Shown here one piece after another: positions 15,158 to 21,893 of a stretch of 22,521 nt of DNA. A program made the translations under genes and the position numbers. The notes under the pieces are model-generated. The model was not told the origin of the DNA, searched no databases, and saw only the letters and a program-made list of their open reading frames with translations. Numbering within the stretch: position 1 is the first letter of the stretch; every line of letters starts with the position of its first letter. The stretch lies in NCBI GenBank assembly GCA_020025115.1, contig JAHHSP010000009.1, positions 1 to 22,521 of the forward strand, written 5' to 3'. This DNA is from Collinsella sp. GTDB lineage: Bacteria; Actinomycetota; Coriobacteriia; Coriobacteriales; Coriobacteriaceae.

Positions 15158-15944
15158 GCTGTCCCATGTGAAGAAGACGTTCAACCGCGGAACGGTCACC
15201 GAGAAGCGCGCTCTCACCGGTGTGGATCTCACCCTGGTCGATGGCGATTTCGTGACTGTCATCGGCGGCAACGGTGCCGGCAAGTCCACCCTGCTCAACA
15301 TGATCGCAGGCGTGTACCCGCTCGACTCGGGCACCATCGAGTTGGACGGTGAGGACATCTCGCGCCTGTCCGAACCCAAGCGCGCCAAGTACTTGGGCCG
15401 CGTGTTCCAGGACCCCATGCGCGGCACTGCCGCCGACATGCAGATCGAGGAGAACCTCGCCCTCGCCAAACGTCGCGGTCAGCGCCGCGGCCTGCGGTGG
15501 GGTATCGCCAAGGACGAGCGCACCGAGTATGTCGAGTTGCTCAAGCGCCTCGACCTCGGGTTGGAGACGCGCATGCAGGCCAAGGTGGGCCTGCTCTCCG
15601 GCGGCCAGCGTCAGGCGCTCACCCTGCTCATGGCCACGCTCACCAATCCGCGCGTACTGCTGCTCGACGAGCATACCGCCGCTTTGGACCCCAAGACAGC
15701 TTCGAAAGTCCTCGAGCTCACGGAGCAGATCGTGGCCGAGCGTCAGCTCACCACGCTCATGGTGACCCACAACATGAATGACGCGATTCGCCTGGGCAAC
15801 CGCCTCATCATGATGCACGAGGGCCGCGTGATCTACGATGTGGCGGGGGAGGAGAAGCGGGCGCTTACGGTGCCCGACCTGCTGCAGAAGTTCGAGGAGG
15901 TCTCCGGCGGGGAGCTCGCCAACGACCGGATGCTGCTGAGCTAG
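15150..15944 (+). CDS. ABC importer ATPase, TrpZ type
   Basis: A 264-residue ATPase of the COG1101 kind. It has Walker A GGNGAGKST (about residues 39-47), the Q-loop at VFQDPMRGTA, the signature LSGGQRQALTL, Walker B VLLLDEHTAALDP and the H-loop TLMVTHNM. DEHTAALDP in place of DEPTSALDP is typical of this subgroup. The ATG at 15150 lies inside the 3' end of the permease gene, so translation is coupled. It powers import for the two lipoproteins encoded upstream. A strong hairpin after the stop ends the operon. Confidence 0.93.
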   Translation: MLKLSHVKKTFNRGTVTEKRALTGVDLTLVDGDFVTVIGGNGAGKSTLLNMIAGVYPLDSGTIELDGEDISRLSEPKRAKYLGRVFQDPMRGTAADMQIEENLALAKRRGQRRGLRWGIAKDERTEYVELLKRLDLGLETRMQAKVGLLSGGQRQALTLLMATLTNPRVLLLDEHTAALDPKTASKVLELTEQIVAERQLTTLMVTHNMNDAIRLGNRLIMMHEGRVIYDVAGEEKRALTVPDLLQKFEEVSGGELANDRMLLS

Positions 15945-15982
15945 CGCCGGCGATGCGCGCAGAAGCGCATATCTGTGCATGT

Positions 15983-16024
15983 CGAGGGGCGGCTGCGTTG
16001 ACAAGCGCGGCCGCCCCTCGTTGT
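15983..16024 (+). terminator. Terminator hairpin of the ABC operon
   Basis: CGAGGGGCGGCTGCG (15983-15997) pairs over 15 bases with CGCGGCCGCCCCTCG (16006-16020), with one G-U and an 8-base loop. Only TTGT follows. Confidence 0.75.
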
Positions 16025-16066
16025 ATGGAGCCGCGATGGAGGTGGCCGAAACGTCATGGCCGACAT

Positions 16067-16097
16067 TTGACCCAGACGTAACGTCACGGTTTGTAAT
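16067..16097 (+). promoter_or_regulatory. Possible promoter of the MFS gene
   Basis: TTGACC (16067-16072) is five of six for -35, and TGTAAT (16092-16097) is five of six for -10, but the spacer is 19 bases. The palindrome GACGT-A-ACGTC (16075-16085) lies in the spacer. A long spacer with a central palindrome is what a MerR-type or similar regulator would use, but no such regulator is adjacent. Confidence 0.4.
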
Positions 16098-16132
16098 GCA
16101 CCTCGTTGGCAACTGCGACGAAGGATGCACAT

Positions 16133-17407
16133 ATGAAAACGAAAGGTTCGGTTCTCCGATTTTTGATCAGCGACGCGCTGTCGTTGTTGGGCAACAGCAT
16201 CGCCGGCGTGGTGTTGCCGCTCGTATTGCTCGCGCGTACCGGTGATGCGCTTGCAGCTGGATTCCTCGCAATCATCTGCGCGGTGCCGCAGTTCATCTGC
16301 GGGCTTGTGGGCGGCGTCGCGCTCGACAGGCTCAACCGTCGTCGCGTGTGCATGGTTTCGGACCTCGTCTCCGCGCTAAGCGTCGTCCTGCTGCCCATCG
16401 TGGATGAGATTTGGGGCCTGAGCTTTGGGTGGTTCGTGGTGCTCGGGCTGCTCGGCGCCGTGGGCGATGTCCCCGGCATGACGGCGCGGGACGCGCTGCT
16501 GCCCGAGGTCTGCGAGCGCGACGGTGCGAACCTCCAGCAGTTTGTGGGCGCCAATCAGTCGCTCAAGGCATTGATGAACATCGTCGGTCCCGCCACTGCC
16601 GCCCTGCTCATGGGCTTCATGGGCGATGTTGATGCGCTCTGGGCTACCGGTGCGTGCTCCCTCGCCGCCGCGATCGTGACCGCCGGACTGCCGCGCGAGA
16701 TCGGCGTCGTGGCCACCTCCTCCGATTCCAACGACGCCGCCTCCCATGAGAGCGCCATCGAGCGCACGGTCCGCGCTTCCCGCACCGTCCTTGTGGACGG
16801 CCTGCGCACCCTGTTCGGCGTCGATGCGCTGTTGCGTGCCTCGACGTTGCTGTCCTTCGGCATCGCCATGGTGATGGGTAGCTGGCAGGGCATCGTGCTG
16901 CCCGCTCATTTCACCGCCATGGGCGCACCCGAGCTCGCGGGCTGCGTCGTGTCCTCCATGGGGGTCGGGCTGCTGTGCGGCTCGCTGCTCTACACCGCGT
17001 TCTCCTCTCGCATGACCCGCCGCACATGGTTTGTCGTCTCGCTGTCGGGCATGGCGCTCGGCATGGTTGTCATGGGTGCGCTGCCTTCCGTCCCCGTGCT
17101 CATGCTCGCCACGGGCGTTGTTGGTCTCTTCGCGGGCCCGACTTCGGCGCTTCTCGGGTTCTTCGCCTACGACCGCGTGCCCGAGTCCCGCCGCGGCGCT
17201 GCCATGGGCGCCCTTAACGCGCTGTTCTTGGTTGTCGCCCCTGCCGGTGCATTTTTCGGCTCCGTGCTCGTGTCCCTCATGGGCATCGGATCCGCCTGCC
17301 TGGTCATGACGGCCGCATGGATCGCGGTGACCTTGTTCGCGCTCACCGCTCGCTCCCTGCGCGATCTCGACGCGCCCGCGCCGAGCGAGTGGCTTGCGTC
17401 CCGCTGA
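16133..17407 (+). CDS. Major facilitator superfamily exporter
   Basis: A 424-residue transporter with about 12 hydrophobic segments. The start FLISDALSLLGNSIAGVVLPLVLL and the loop GGVALDRLNRRRV after segment 2 are the MFS signature of the MFS_3/macrolide-efflux-like group. The central cytoplasmic loop lies at about residues 190-225 and is rich in S, D and A. ATG 16133 is chosen because AAGGA (16121-16125) lies 7 bases upstream; an in-frame TTG at 16106 adds 9 unlikely residues. The substrate cannot be read from sequence; drugs or small metabolites are typical. The next gene starts 57 bases downstream and may be cotranscribed. Confidence 0.88.
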   Translation: MKTKGSVLRFLISDALSLLGNSIAGVVLPLVLLARTGDALAAGFLAIICAVPQFICGLVGGVALDRLNRRRVCMVSDLVSALSVVLLPIVDEIWGLSFGWFVVLGLLGAVGDVPGMTARDALLPEVCERDGANLQQFVGANQSLKALMNIVGPATAALLMGFMGDVDALWATGACSLAAAIVTAGLPREIGVVATSSDSNDAASHESAIERTVRASRTVLVDGLRTLFGVDALLRASTLLSFGIAMVMGSWQGIVLPAHFTAMGAPELAGCVVSSMGVGLLCGSLLYTAFSSRMTRRTWFVVSLSGMALGMVVMGALPSVPVLMLATGVVGLFAGPTSALLGFFAYDRVPESRRGAAMGALNALFLVVAPAGAFFGSVLVSLMGIGSACLVMTAAWIAVTLFALTARSLRDLDAPAPSEWLASR

Positions 17408-17464
17408 GCCTGAAAATGGGTATACCGTTCCGTAGCAAAGGGCCACGACGAGATGGGAGGGGCC

Positions 17465-17968
17465 ATGAAGTTCCGCATGTCGGCGACGCTTGCCAGCGTG
17501 CACTGCGAGGTCAACGTGACCGATCTCGAAAAGGGGACGATGTTCATCGCCCGAACCGACCCGCTTTCGGCGCCTCGGTGCACGCACCTCTACGATATCG
17601 AAGGCGTCGAGCTCGCGCACTATGCGACCACGCGCACGGATGAGAAGGATCGCGCTCATACGGTCTCGATCGACGGCGGCATCTCGTTCACGACCAAACG
17701 CTCGTTCCGCGTTCCCAGCAGCACGTGCGAGGCGGTCATCAAGGTGGGACAGATGGGGTGGACGGTTCTCACGCAGCGTGCGTGGAGCAGCCGGTTCGAG
17801 GTTCATGCCGAGGACGGCAAGGTGCTCGCCCGTGCCAAGCAGGTTCCGGCACTGCGAGGGGATGTCTACGATCTCGAGGTGCTCGACGAAGACCACGTGA
17901 TAGAGATGGTGCTGATCGCCCTCATCGCACGCTCGGTTATTCGAGATGATGCGCCGAGTCCGGTTTAG
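17465..17968 (+). CDS. LURP-one-related (tubby C-terminal-like) protein
   Basis: A 167-residue cytoplasmic protein that fits the LURP-one/DUF567 beta-barrel family. It starts with a strand-rich barrel (MKFRMSATLASVHCEVNVTD), passes through YDIEGVELAHYATT and KVGQMGWTVLTQRAWSSRF, and ends with the buried hydrophobic helix VIEMVLIALIARSVIRDD, the family hallmark. The function of bacterial members is largely unknown; membrane or lipid binding is suspected by analogy with tubby and scramblases. ATG 17465 is preferred since GGGAGG lies just before it; ATG 17453 is possible. It could be in one operon with the MFS gene. Confidence 0.65.
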   Translation: MKFRMSATLASVHCEVNVTDLEKGTMFIARTDPLSAPRCTHLYDIEGVELAHYATTRTDEKDRAHTVSIDGGISFTTKRSFRVPSSTCEAVIKVGQMGWTVLTQRAWSSRFEVHAEDGKVLARAKQVPALRGDVYDLEVLDEDHVIEMVLIALIARSVIRDDAPSPV

Positions 17969-17986
17969 CGGGTGCATCACGTTGAT

Positions 17987-18006
17987 ATATCGACATCTAT
18001 CGATAT
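17987..18006. repeat. Inverted repeat ATATCGA-N6-TCGATAT
   Basis: ATATCGA (17987-17993), CATCTA and TCGATAT (18000-18006) form a perfect 7-bp inverted repeat with a 6-base centre. It has the same arm-spacer-arm plan as the sdpR operator candidates at 19209-19260, and shares GACATC-ATC with the first of them. It lies 3' of the LURP-one gene. Confidence 0.4.
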
Positions 18007-18011
18007 GAAAG

Positions 18012-18040
18012 AGGCGCCGGTCCCATGGGGACCGGCGCCT
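18012..18040. terminator. Shared hairpin between convergent LURP-one and sdpI genes
   Basis: AGGCGCCGGTCCC (18012-18024) pairs perfectly over 13 bases with GGGACCGGCGCCT (18028-18040) around ATG. No T run follows on the plus strand and only CTTTC on the minus strand. It ends 21 bases before the sdpI stop. Confidence 0.75.
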
Positions 18041-18060
18041 TGTCACATGCCGGGGGATTC

Positions 18061-18822
18061 TCAACGGCTGCGCAGCAGTTTGTTTCCGTTGCGGAATACG
18101 AGATAGCTGTAGACGTAGGTAGCTATGCTGGAGGCGAGCAACGACCCCAGGAGAATCAACGGCGATGCCTGTTCATACCAGATGGAGAGTATGCCTCCCG
18201 CGATGGTGTCGATGCCGGAGATGACGAACGCCGTACCGCAGAAGCGGTGGGTGAGACGCCAGTTCCATTCGTCGTGGAGCGCCCAGGGGGTCTTGAAACC
18301 GAACGTGTAGTTGTGCTTGATCTTGGGCATGTAATTGCCCAAGAGGACGAAGCCCATGCCGAGCACCAGGGTCGCGATCGTGCCTATGGGGCTGCCGTTT
18401 TCGGGCAGGAGGCCGAACACGGTGAGCTCGGAGGTCCAGGTTATGCCGACCATGAAGAGCGTGAATGCGACGGTGAAGCCGCTGTAGAACGACCCCATGC
18501 GCATGTACGCCTGAGCGCGCGGATCCATGCCGGGGAGATAGCGGAGCATGACCAGCAGCAGGAGCGGCAGCGCGTCGAGTCCGAGGATCGCGGCGCGCCC
18601 GGTGTATCCGTTGACGTTGCCGGCGCTGTCCCAGTGCGTGGGGATCATCTCGGGCATGTGGGGCAGGAGCACGAGATGGCCGATGAGGCTTGCGATGCAC
18701 ACCGCGACGAGCGCAAGGAAGGTCCGACGGCCGATGGGGTCGATCCTGGCCGGGGCCGTCTCATTGGTCTTCGCCGCGCGTCCGGTGGGCGCCTGCGAGG
18801 GGTCGAGGTGCTTATCGTTCAT
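18061..18822 (-). CDS. sdpI: SdpI-family membrane immunity/signalling protein
   Basis: A 253-residue membrane protein. An N-terminal DUF1648 part shows the conserved HWDSAGNVNGY (about residues 62-72), and the C-terminal SdpI domain has GNYMPKIKHNYTFGFKTPW ... NWRLTHRFCG (about 162-195). It has about 6 membrane segments. In Bacillus subtilis, SdpI protects against the SdpC cannibalism toxin and signals its presence by binding SdpR. No sdpC-like gene lies in this window, so here it may protect against toxins of neighbours. Its ATG (18822) lies inside the end of sdpR, an 11-base overlap, with AGGAG upstream. Translation of the pair is coupled. Confidence 0.9.
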   Translation of the reverse strand: MNDKHLDPSQAPTGRAAKTNETAPARIDPIGRRTFLALVAVCIASLIGHLVLLPHMPEMIPTHWDSAGNVNGYTGRAAILGLDALPLLLLVMLRYLPGMDPRAQAYMRMGSFYSGFTVAFTLFMVGITWTSELTVFGLLPENGSPIGTIATLVLGMGFVLLGNYMPKIKHNYTFGFKTPWALHDEWNWRLTHRFCGTAFVISGIDTIAGGILSIWYEQASPLILLGSLLASSIATYVYSYLVFRNGNKLLRSR

Positions 18823-19090
18823 GCTCTTCGCTCCTATCGGTGAATGTGTACAGCCAGGTCATGAGGTCCTGCAGGACAGAGGTGTTCAAGCTGTAGATGA
18901 TGTTTTGGCCGTCTCGCTCGGCGTCGATCATGCCCGCCGTTTTGAGGATGCCCAAATGGTGGCTGAGCGACGGCTTGGTCATATCGAAGTGCGCGGCTAT
19001 CTCGCCGGCGGTAAGATCCCTGCCGCGCAGAAGCTCGAGGATGTGCCTGCGCGTTGGGTCGGCGAGCGCCTTAAAGGCTTCTCCTCCCAT
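18812..19090 (-). CDS. sdpR: ArsR/SmtB-family autorepressor, SdpR-like
   Basis: A 92-residue winged-helix repressor. The sequence FKALADPTRRHILELLRGRDLTAGEIAAHF, recognition helix TKPSLSHHLGILKTAGMI and wing RDGQNIIYSLN match SdpR. The cysteines of metal-sensing ArsR proteins are absent, so it does not sense metals by the classical site. ATG 19090 follows AAGGAG 5 bases upstream. It is the first gene of the sdpR-sdpI operon, whose promoter lies over a palindrome at 19209-19226. By analogy, SdpI in the membrane would draw SdpR from its operator when toxin is bound. Confidence 0.92.
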   Translation of the reverse strand: MGGEAFKALADPTRRHILELLRGRDLTAGEIAAHFDMTKPSLSHHLGILKTAGMIDAERDGQNIIYSLNTSVLQDLMTWLYTFTDRSEEHER

Positions 19091-19208
19091 ACCGTCTCCT
19101 TAGTGTCCCGTGGGTGTGCTCGGGGCCTCGCGGCGGGGCGGCGCCGGCACCGCACGTGGCCGCCCGGCGGCTGGATGGACGCATCGGCCCCGGGTTGATC
19201 GTTAGATA

Positions 19209-19237
19209 ATTAGACATCCATCTAATAATTGAGTCAA
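19209..19237 (-). promoter_or_regulatory. sdpR promoter with operator 1
   Basis: On the minus strand TTGACT (19237-19232, five of six) and TCTAAT (19214-19209, five of six) lie exactly 17 bases apart. The palindrome ATTAGA-CATCCA-TCTAAT (19209-19226) has one arm identical to the -10, so a bound repressor would exclude RNA polymerase. The leader from about 19202 to 19091 is GC-rich. Confidence 0.72.
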
Positions 19238-19244
19238 GAACTAT

Positions 19245-19260
19245 TTAGACAAATTTCTAA
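19245..19260. promoter_or_regulatory. sdpR operator 2
   Basis: TTAGA-CAAATT-TCTAA repeats the arms and 6-base spacing of operator 1, its centre 35 bases upstream, just past the -35. Two identical half-site pairs with different spacer sequence argue for selection by one protein. Confidence 0.6.
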
Positions 19261-19301
19261 TCATCTATACGAACTGGATGAAAGGGGAGATGGCCCCGTC
19301 A

Positions 19302-19949
19302 TCACCGGCGGTGGCGCCGGCAGACTTCGCAGATCGGGGCGTACAGGAAGCGCGGCACCGGGCACGGGGCGATGATGAGGTCCGATGAGTTTTGCCGGGG
19401 AAGGGCGCTCACGCCGCAGCTCGAGCGTATGGCGGCGATGAGCATGTCGATCGCCTCGGAGCGGCGGCGCCGCAGGCAGCCCATGCGCGGGCCGTGCGCC
19501 GAGGCGCTCACGAGCAGACCACCGCCCACGGCGATGCCGCCACCCCAGGGAACTCCCGCCTCACGGCAGGCGGAGCCGAGGCTCTCGAGTGCCGCGCGGG
19601 CTTTGATGAAGCCGTGCTCATCCGCGCACGCGATCGCGTACAGCAAAGGCGTGCGCTCATGCCCGGCATGCTCATCGTCGTGCAGATGCTCGCAAAGGGA
19701 TTTCCAGGTGCGGTCGGCCTCCGCATCGGCGGGAGAAAGGGTGTAGATGCATGAGTCGATGGCGCGCGCCCCACCGTATGCGGGCAGGGGTATGTGGTGC
19801 TCGTAGACGTCGAGCGCTTCGAGCAGGTCGCGGGAGAGGTGGTCGAGGCACGTATGAGGGTCGGACAGCCCCGCATCCACGAGGGCGAGTCTGACGGGGA
19901 GCGGCGTGAGGGGGTCGAGGGACTCCTTGCGATCGGCGGCCTCTGACAT
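19302..19949 (-). CDS. Flavodoxin-like NAD(P)H oxidoreductase-related protein, divergent
   Basis: A 215-residue protein. The middle part (LLYAIACADEHGFIKARAALESLGSACREAGVPWGGGIAVGGG, about residues 102-144) follows the pattern of small flavodoxin-fold oxidoreductases, in which a 'cGFyEa ... al.i+..fc...g..w.ggigiG.G' stretch is usual, and the end has PRFLYAPIC (about 199-207) where these have PRFLYKLAGN. The N-terminus lacks the normal Ser/Thr-Gly-Ser FMN phosphate loop: residues 19-35 read VRLALVDAGLSDPHTCL. It contains about ten cysteines, four near the C-terminus (C180-type SCGV, APCP, ICEVC). ATG 19949 is chosen since AAAGG lies upstream. FMN binding is doubtful. Function unknown. Confidence 0.6.
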   Translation of the reverse strand: MSEAADRKESLDPLTPLPVRLALVDAGLSDPHTCLDHLSRDLLEALDVYEHHIPLPAYGGARAIDSCIYTLSPADAEADRTWKSLCEHLHDDEHAGHERTPLLYAIACADEHGFIKARAALESLGSACREAGVPWGGGIAVGGGLLVSASAHGPRMGCLRRRRSEAIDMLIAAIRSSCGVSALPRQNSSDLIIAPCPVPRFLYAPICEVCRRHRR

Positions 19950-20114
19950 CGTTTTAACCTTTCTGCGCGCGTGTGCCCCGACTACTGTACCCGCTTTCAC
20001 CGGCGGGACGCCCGACGATGCAGTATGCTGGGAGACTGCCATATCGACGCGCGTCGGACCCGGTTGCGTCCGCGCCGCGCGTCTCGCATTGCGTTCGGAC
20101 TGTGGGGGCCGCCG

Positions 20115-20843
20115 GTGTATTCGACTCTGTATCTCGTGCGTCACGGTCAGACGGTGTTCAACACCCGCCTGCTCATCCAGGGTCGCTGCGACTCACCGCT
20201 CACGGACCTGGGTCGCGAGCAGGCCCGTGCCGCGGCGCTGTGGCTGGGTGAGCGCGGCGTGCGCTTCGACGCGGCGTTCAGCTCGCCCGCCGAGCGCGCG
20301 TGCGGCACGATGGAGCTGCTGTGGGGCGGTGCGTACCAGCGTCTCGAGGGATTGCGCGAGCGGTCGTTCGGCGATCTCGAGGGCACCGACGTGCTGGCCC
20401 TGCCCAAGCCCATGGGGGATTACCCCGTGCCGTTCGGAGGCGAGCCGGAGTCGGAGCTCGAGGAGCGCCTCACCTCGACGCTTGCGGCGGTGATGCGCGG
20501 GGCCTATGGGGAGGGGCCGGACTCCGGGCCCGGGGTTGCGCCACCCGGTCGGGCGATCGCATCGCGCAACCCCGTGCCCGGTCGCACGGACGCGCCGGTC
20601 GAACCCTGTGCGGTGCGCCCGTTCGACGAGGGCGCACCGCGCTCGGGCAACGTGCTCGCGGTGAGTCATGGCGCGGCTTGCAAGGCGTTCGCCCGTGCTT
20701 GGGAGCATACCGCCGAAGTCGAGATCCCCAGTCCCTTCCCCAATTGCTGCGTGCTCGTGTACCGCTTTGACGGGGCGTCGTTCACGCTGGTCGAGGCGGC
20801 CGACCCGGCGGCTCATTTGGGCGGGGAGGGGCTGCCCATCTAA
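20115..20843 (+). CDS. Histidine phosphatase (phosphoglycerate mutase-like)
   Basis: A 242-residue enzyme of the histidine phosphatase superfamily. The catalytic LVRHGQT (H10) is at the N-terminus, followed by R25-type QGRCDSPLTDLGREQA, SSPAERACGTMELL, the acid in ERSFGDLEG and the second histidine in LAVSHGAACKAF. It dephosphorylates a small phospho-metabolite; which one cannot be told. GTG 20115 is chosen since GGGGG lies 6 bases before it and it places the RHG motif at the usual distance; ATG 20025 would add 30 unrelated residues. Residues about 134-177 (P, G, R, A rich) form an extra linker before the second histidine, encoded by DNA with two strong hairpins. Confidence 0.88.
   Translation: MYSTLYLVRHGQTVFNTRLLIQGRCDSPLTDLGREQARAAALWLGERGVRFDAAFSSPAERACGTMELLWGGAYQRLEGLRERSFGDLEGTDVLALPKPMGDYPVPFGGEPESELEERLTSTLAAVMRGAYGEGPDSGPGVAPPGRAIASRNPVPGRTDAPVEPCAVRPFDEGAPRSGNVLAVSHGAACKAFARAWEHTAEVEIPSPFPNCCVLVYRFDGASFTLVEAADPAAHLGGEGLPI
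20524..20640. repeat. Two tandem hairpins inside the phosphatase gene (REP-like)
   Basis: Hairpin A: the 18-base arms 20524-20541 and 20564-20581 pair with a single mismatch, core GGGGTTGCG/CGCAACCCC, loop 22 bases. Hairpin B: GCGGTGCGCCC (20610-20620) and GGGCGCACCGC (20630-20640) pair perfectly, loop 9 bases. Both fall in the part coding for an extra low-complexity linker. They look like a palindromic element that entered the gene in frame, but could be chance in GC-rich DNA. Confidence 0.5.
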
Positions 20844-20914
20844 CCGATGGGCCATGCGATGGGCGCGGGTTCTCCCGCCTCGGTTTTCCATCGGGTACGA
20901 GCTCTGCCCAGGTC

Positions 20915-20940
20915 GGGCGCCCCGTCTTAAAGGGGCGCCC
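20915..20940 (+). terminator. Hairpin after the histidine phosphatase gene, followed by a C run
   Basis: GGGCGCCCC (20915-20923) pairs perfectly with GGGGCGCCC (20932-20940) around GTCTTAAA. A run of C follows, not T. It separates the phosphatase from the rplJ promoter. Confidence 0.6.
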
Positions 20941-21009
20941 CCCCCGGTCGGGCGAGGCGAGGGGGCATGTGTGCAAGCTGTGCACGCGCCTTCGATCTCA
21001 ACGGCCGTA

Positions 21010-21038
21010 TTGACGCGGGCGGTGCCGGCTGCGATACT
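21010..21038 (+). promoter_or_regulatory. Promoter of rplJ-rplL
   Basis: TTGACG (21010-21015, five of six) and GATACT (21033-21038, four of six) are exactly 17 bases apart. The start near 21046 would give a leader of about 218 bases. A private promoter is expected since the rplA terminator closes the upstream half of the cluster. Confidence 0.65.
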
Positions 21039-21059
21039 ACCAAACGCACACGCACGATT

Positions 21060-21145
21060 GCTGCCAGAGACAGCCGGTTCCCGCGTGCCCGCGCAAGCGA
21101 GCGCAACGGAGTAAAGGGGAGACCCGCCAGCCGAGGTGGTTGAGT
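21060..21145 (+). ncRNA. Ribosomal protein L10 leader (autoregulatory RNA)
   Basis: The leader contains AGAGACAGCCGGTTCCC (from 21066) and, about 45 bases later, CGCCAGCCGAGGTGG. These match the two conserved strands of the L10 leader (AGACAGxxGGTxCC ... CCxGCCGAGGTG in Firmicutes), which mimics the 23S rRNA site of L10(L12)4. It lies at the expected place before rplJ. When free L10-L12 binds it, rplJL expression falls. The match is by eye; a covariance-model search for the L10_leader family would decide it. Confidence 0.7.
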
Positions 21146-21161
21146 AGCACTTGTCTTCTCG

Positions 21162-21197
21162 CCCCCGTCGCTCAAGCAGCGCGGGGGTTTTCTTTTT
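21162..21197 (+). terminator. Attenuator terminator in the rplJ leader
   Basis: CCCCCG (21162-21167) with CGCT (21169-21172) pairs with AGCG (21178-21181) and CGGGGG (21182-21187), one bulged T, loop CAAGC. TTTTCTTTTT follows (21188-21197). A strong terminator 67 bases before rplJ can only be an attenuator. Its T run could also pair with AAAAAGAAGG at the rplJ ribosome site (about 21243-21252), which offers a second level of control. Confidence 0.82.
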
Positions 21198-21263
21198 CGA
21201 GGCATGCCCCCGCCCACATCCTGGCGGTCGTGCCCGGAAAAGAAAAAGAAGGAGGTGTACCAC

Positions 21264-21785
21264 ATGCCAAAGCAGTACAAGATCGATGCAGTTGCCGAGA
21301 TCGAGTCCAAGGTCGAGTCCAACGCCGGCGTTTTCGTCGTGAGCTACAACGGCCTCACCGTTCTTCAGGCTCAGGAGCTTCGCAAGCAGCTCCGTGAGGC
21401 CGGTGCTCAGATGAAGGTTTACAAGAACAACCTCGTCCGCATCGCCCTGGAGAACAAGGAGCAGCCGAACCTGGACGAGATGCTGGTCGGCCCGCTCGCC
21501 TACGTGTTCTTCGAGGAGGAGCCCGTCAGCGCCGCCAAGGTGCTCAAGGAGTTCGCCAAGAAGTCCAAGGGCGTCCTGGAGATCAAGGGCGGTATCTCTG
21601 ACGGTCAGGCTGTCACCGCTGCCGAGGTCGACGCCATCGCCGAGCTCCCCAGCAAGGATCAGCTCCTGGGTCAGATCGCCGGTCTCATCAACGGCTTCGC
21701 TCGCGACATCGCTGTCTGCGTCAACGGCGTTTCCTCTGGTCTCGCCCGCACCGTTCAGCAGATCTCCGAGCAGAAGGCGGCCTAG
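21264..21785 (+). CDS. rplJ: 50S ribosomal protein L10
   Basis: A 173-residue L10, normal length, the base of the ribosomal stalk that holds L7/L12 dimers. It starts MPKQYKIDAVAEIESKVES, has the rRNA-binding NGLTVLQAQELRKQLREAGA and VYKNNLVRIAL (about residues 30-70), and ends in the L12-binding helix (about 135-170). AAGGAGGTG lies 6-7 bases before ATG 21264. The frame is open further upstream across the leader but those residues are not L10. rplL follows after 108 bases. Expression is probably governed by the L10 leader and attenuator. Confidence 0.98.
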   Translation: MPKQYKIDAVAEIESKVESNAGVFVVSYNGLTVLQAQELRKQLREAGAQMKVYKNNLVRIALENKEQPNLDEMLVGPLAYVFFEEEPVSAAKVLKEFAKKSKGVLEIKGGISDGQAVTAAEVDAIAELPSKDQLLGQIAGLINGFARDIAVCVNGVSSGLARTVQQISEQKAA

Positions 21786-21893
21786 TCGGCGGCCTTCCCG
21801 CGGCCGCTTGACGGTCGCACACCTGGCGCATGACGCGCCGTACTTTAGTTTTGATCTCCCTGTCGAACGCAGGGAAACCGAAAGGACTTAGAA

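Noticed and set aside
14207..15469. 420-codon open frame antisense to the ABC permease and ATPase
   Set aside because: The sense strand encodes clear transporter motifs; the antisense translation is low complexity.
16376..18064. 562-codon open frame antisense to the MFS and LURP-one genes
   Set aside because: The translation is rich in H, R, G and D with no domain, and no ribosome site fits. Both plus-strand genes have family motifs and ribosome sites.
18041..20114. SdpC-like toxin or other toxin gene beside sdpRI
   Set aside because: The neighbours are a LURP-one protein and a flavodoxin-like protein; no small secreted hydrophobic peptide gene was found.
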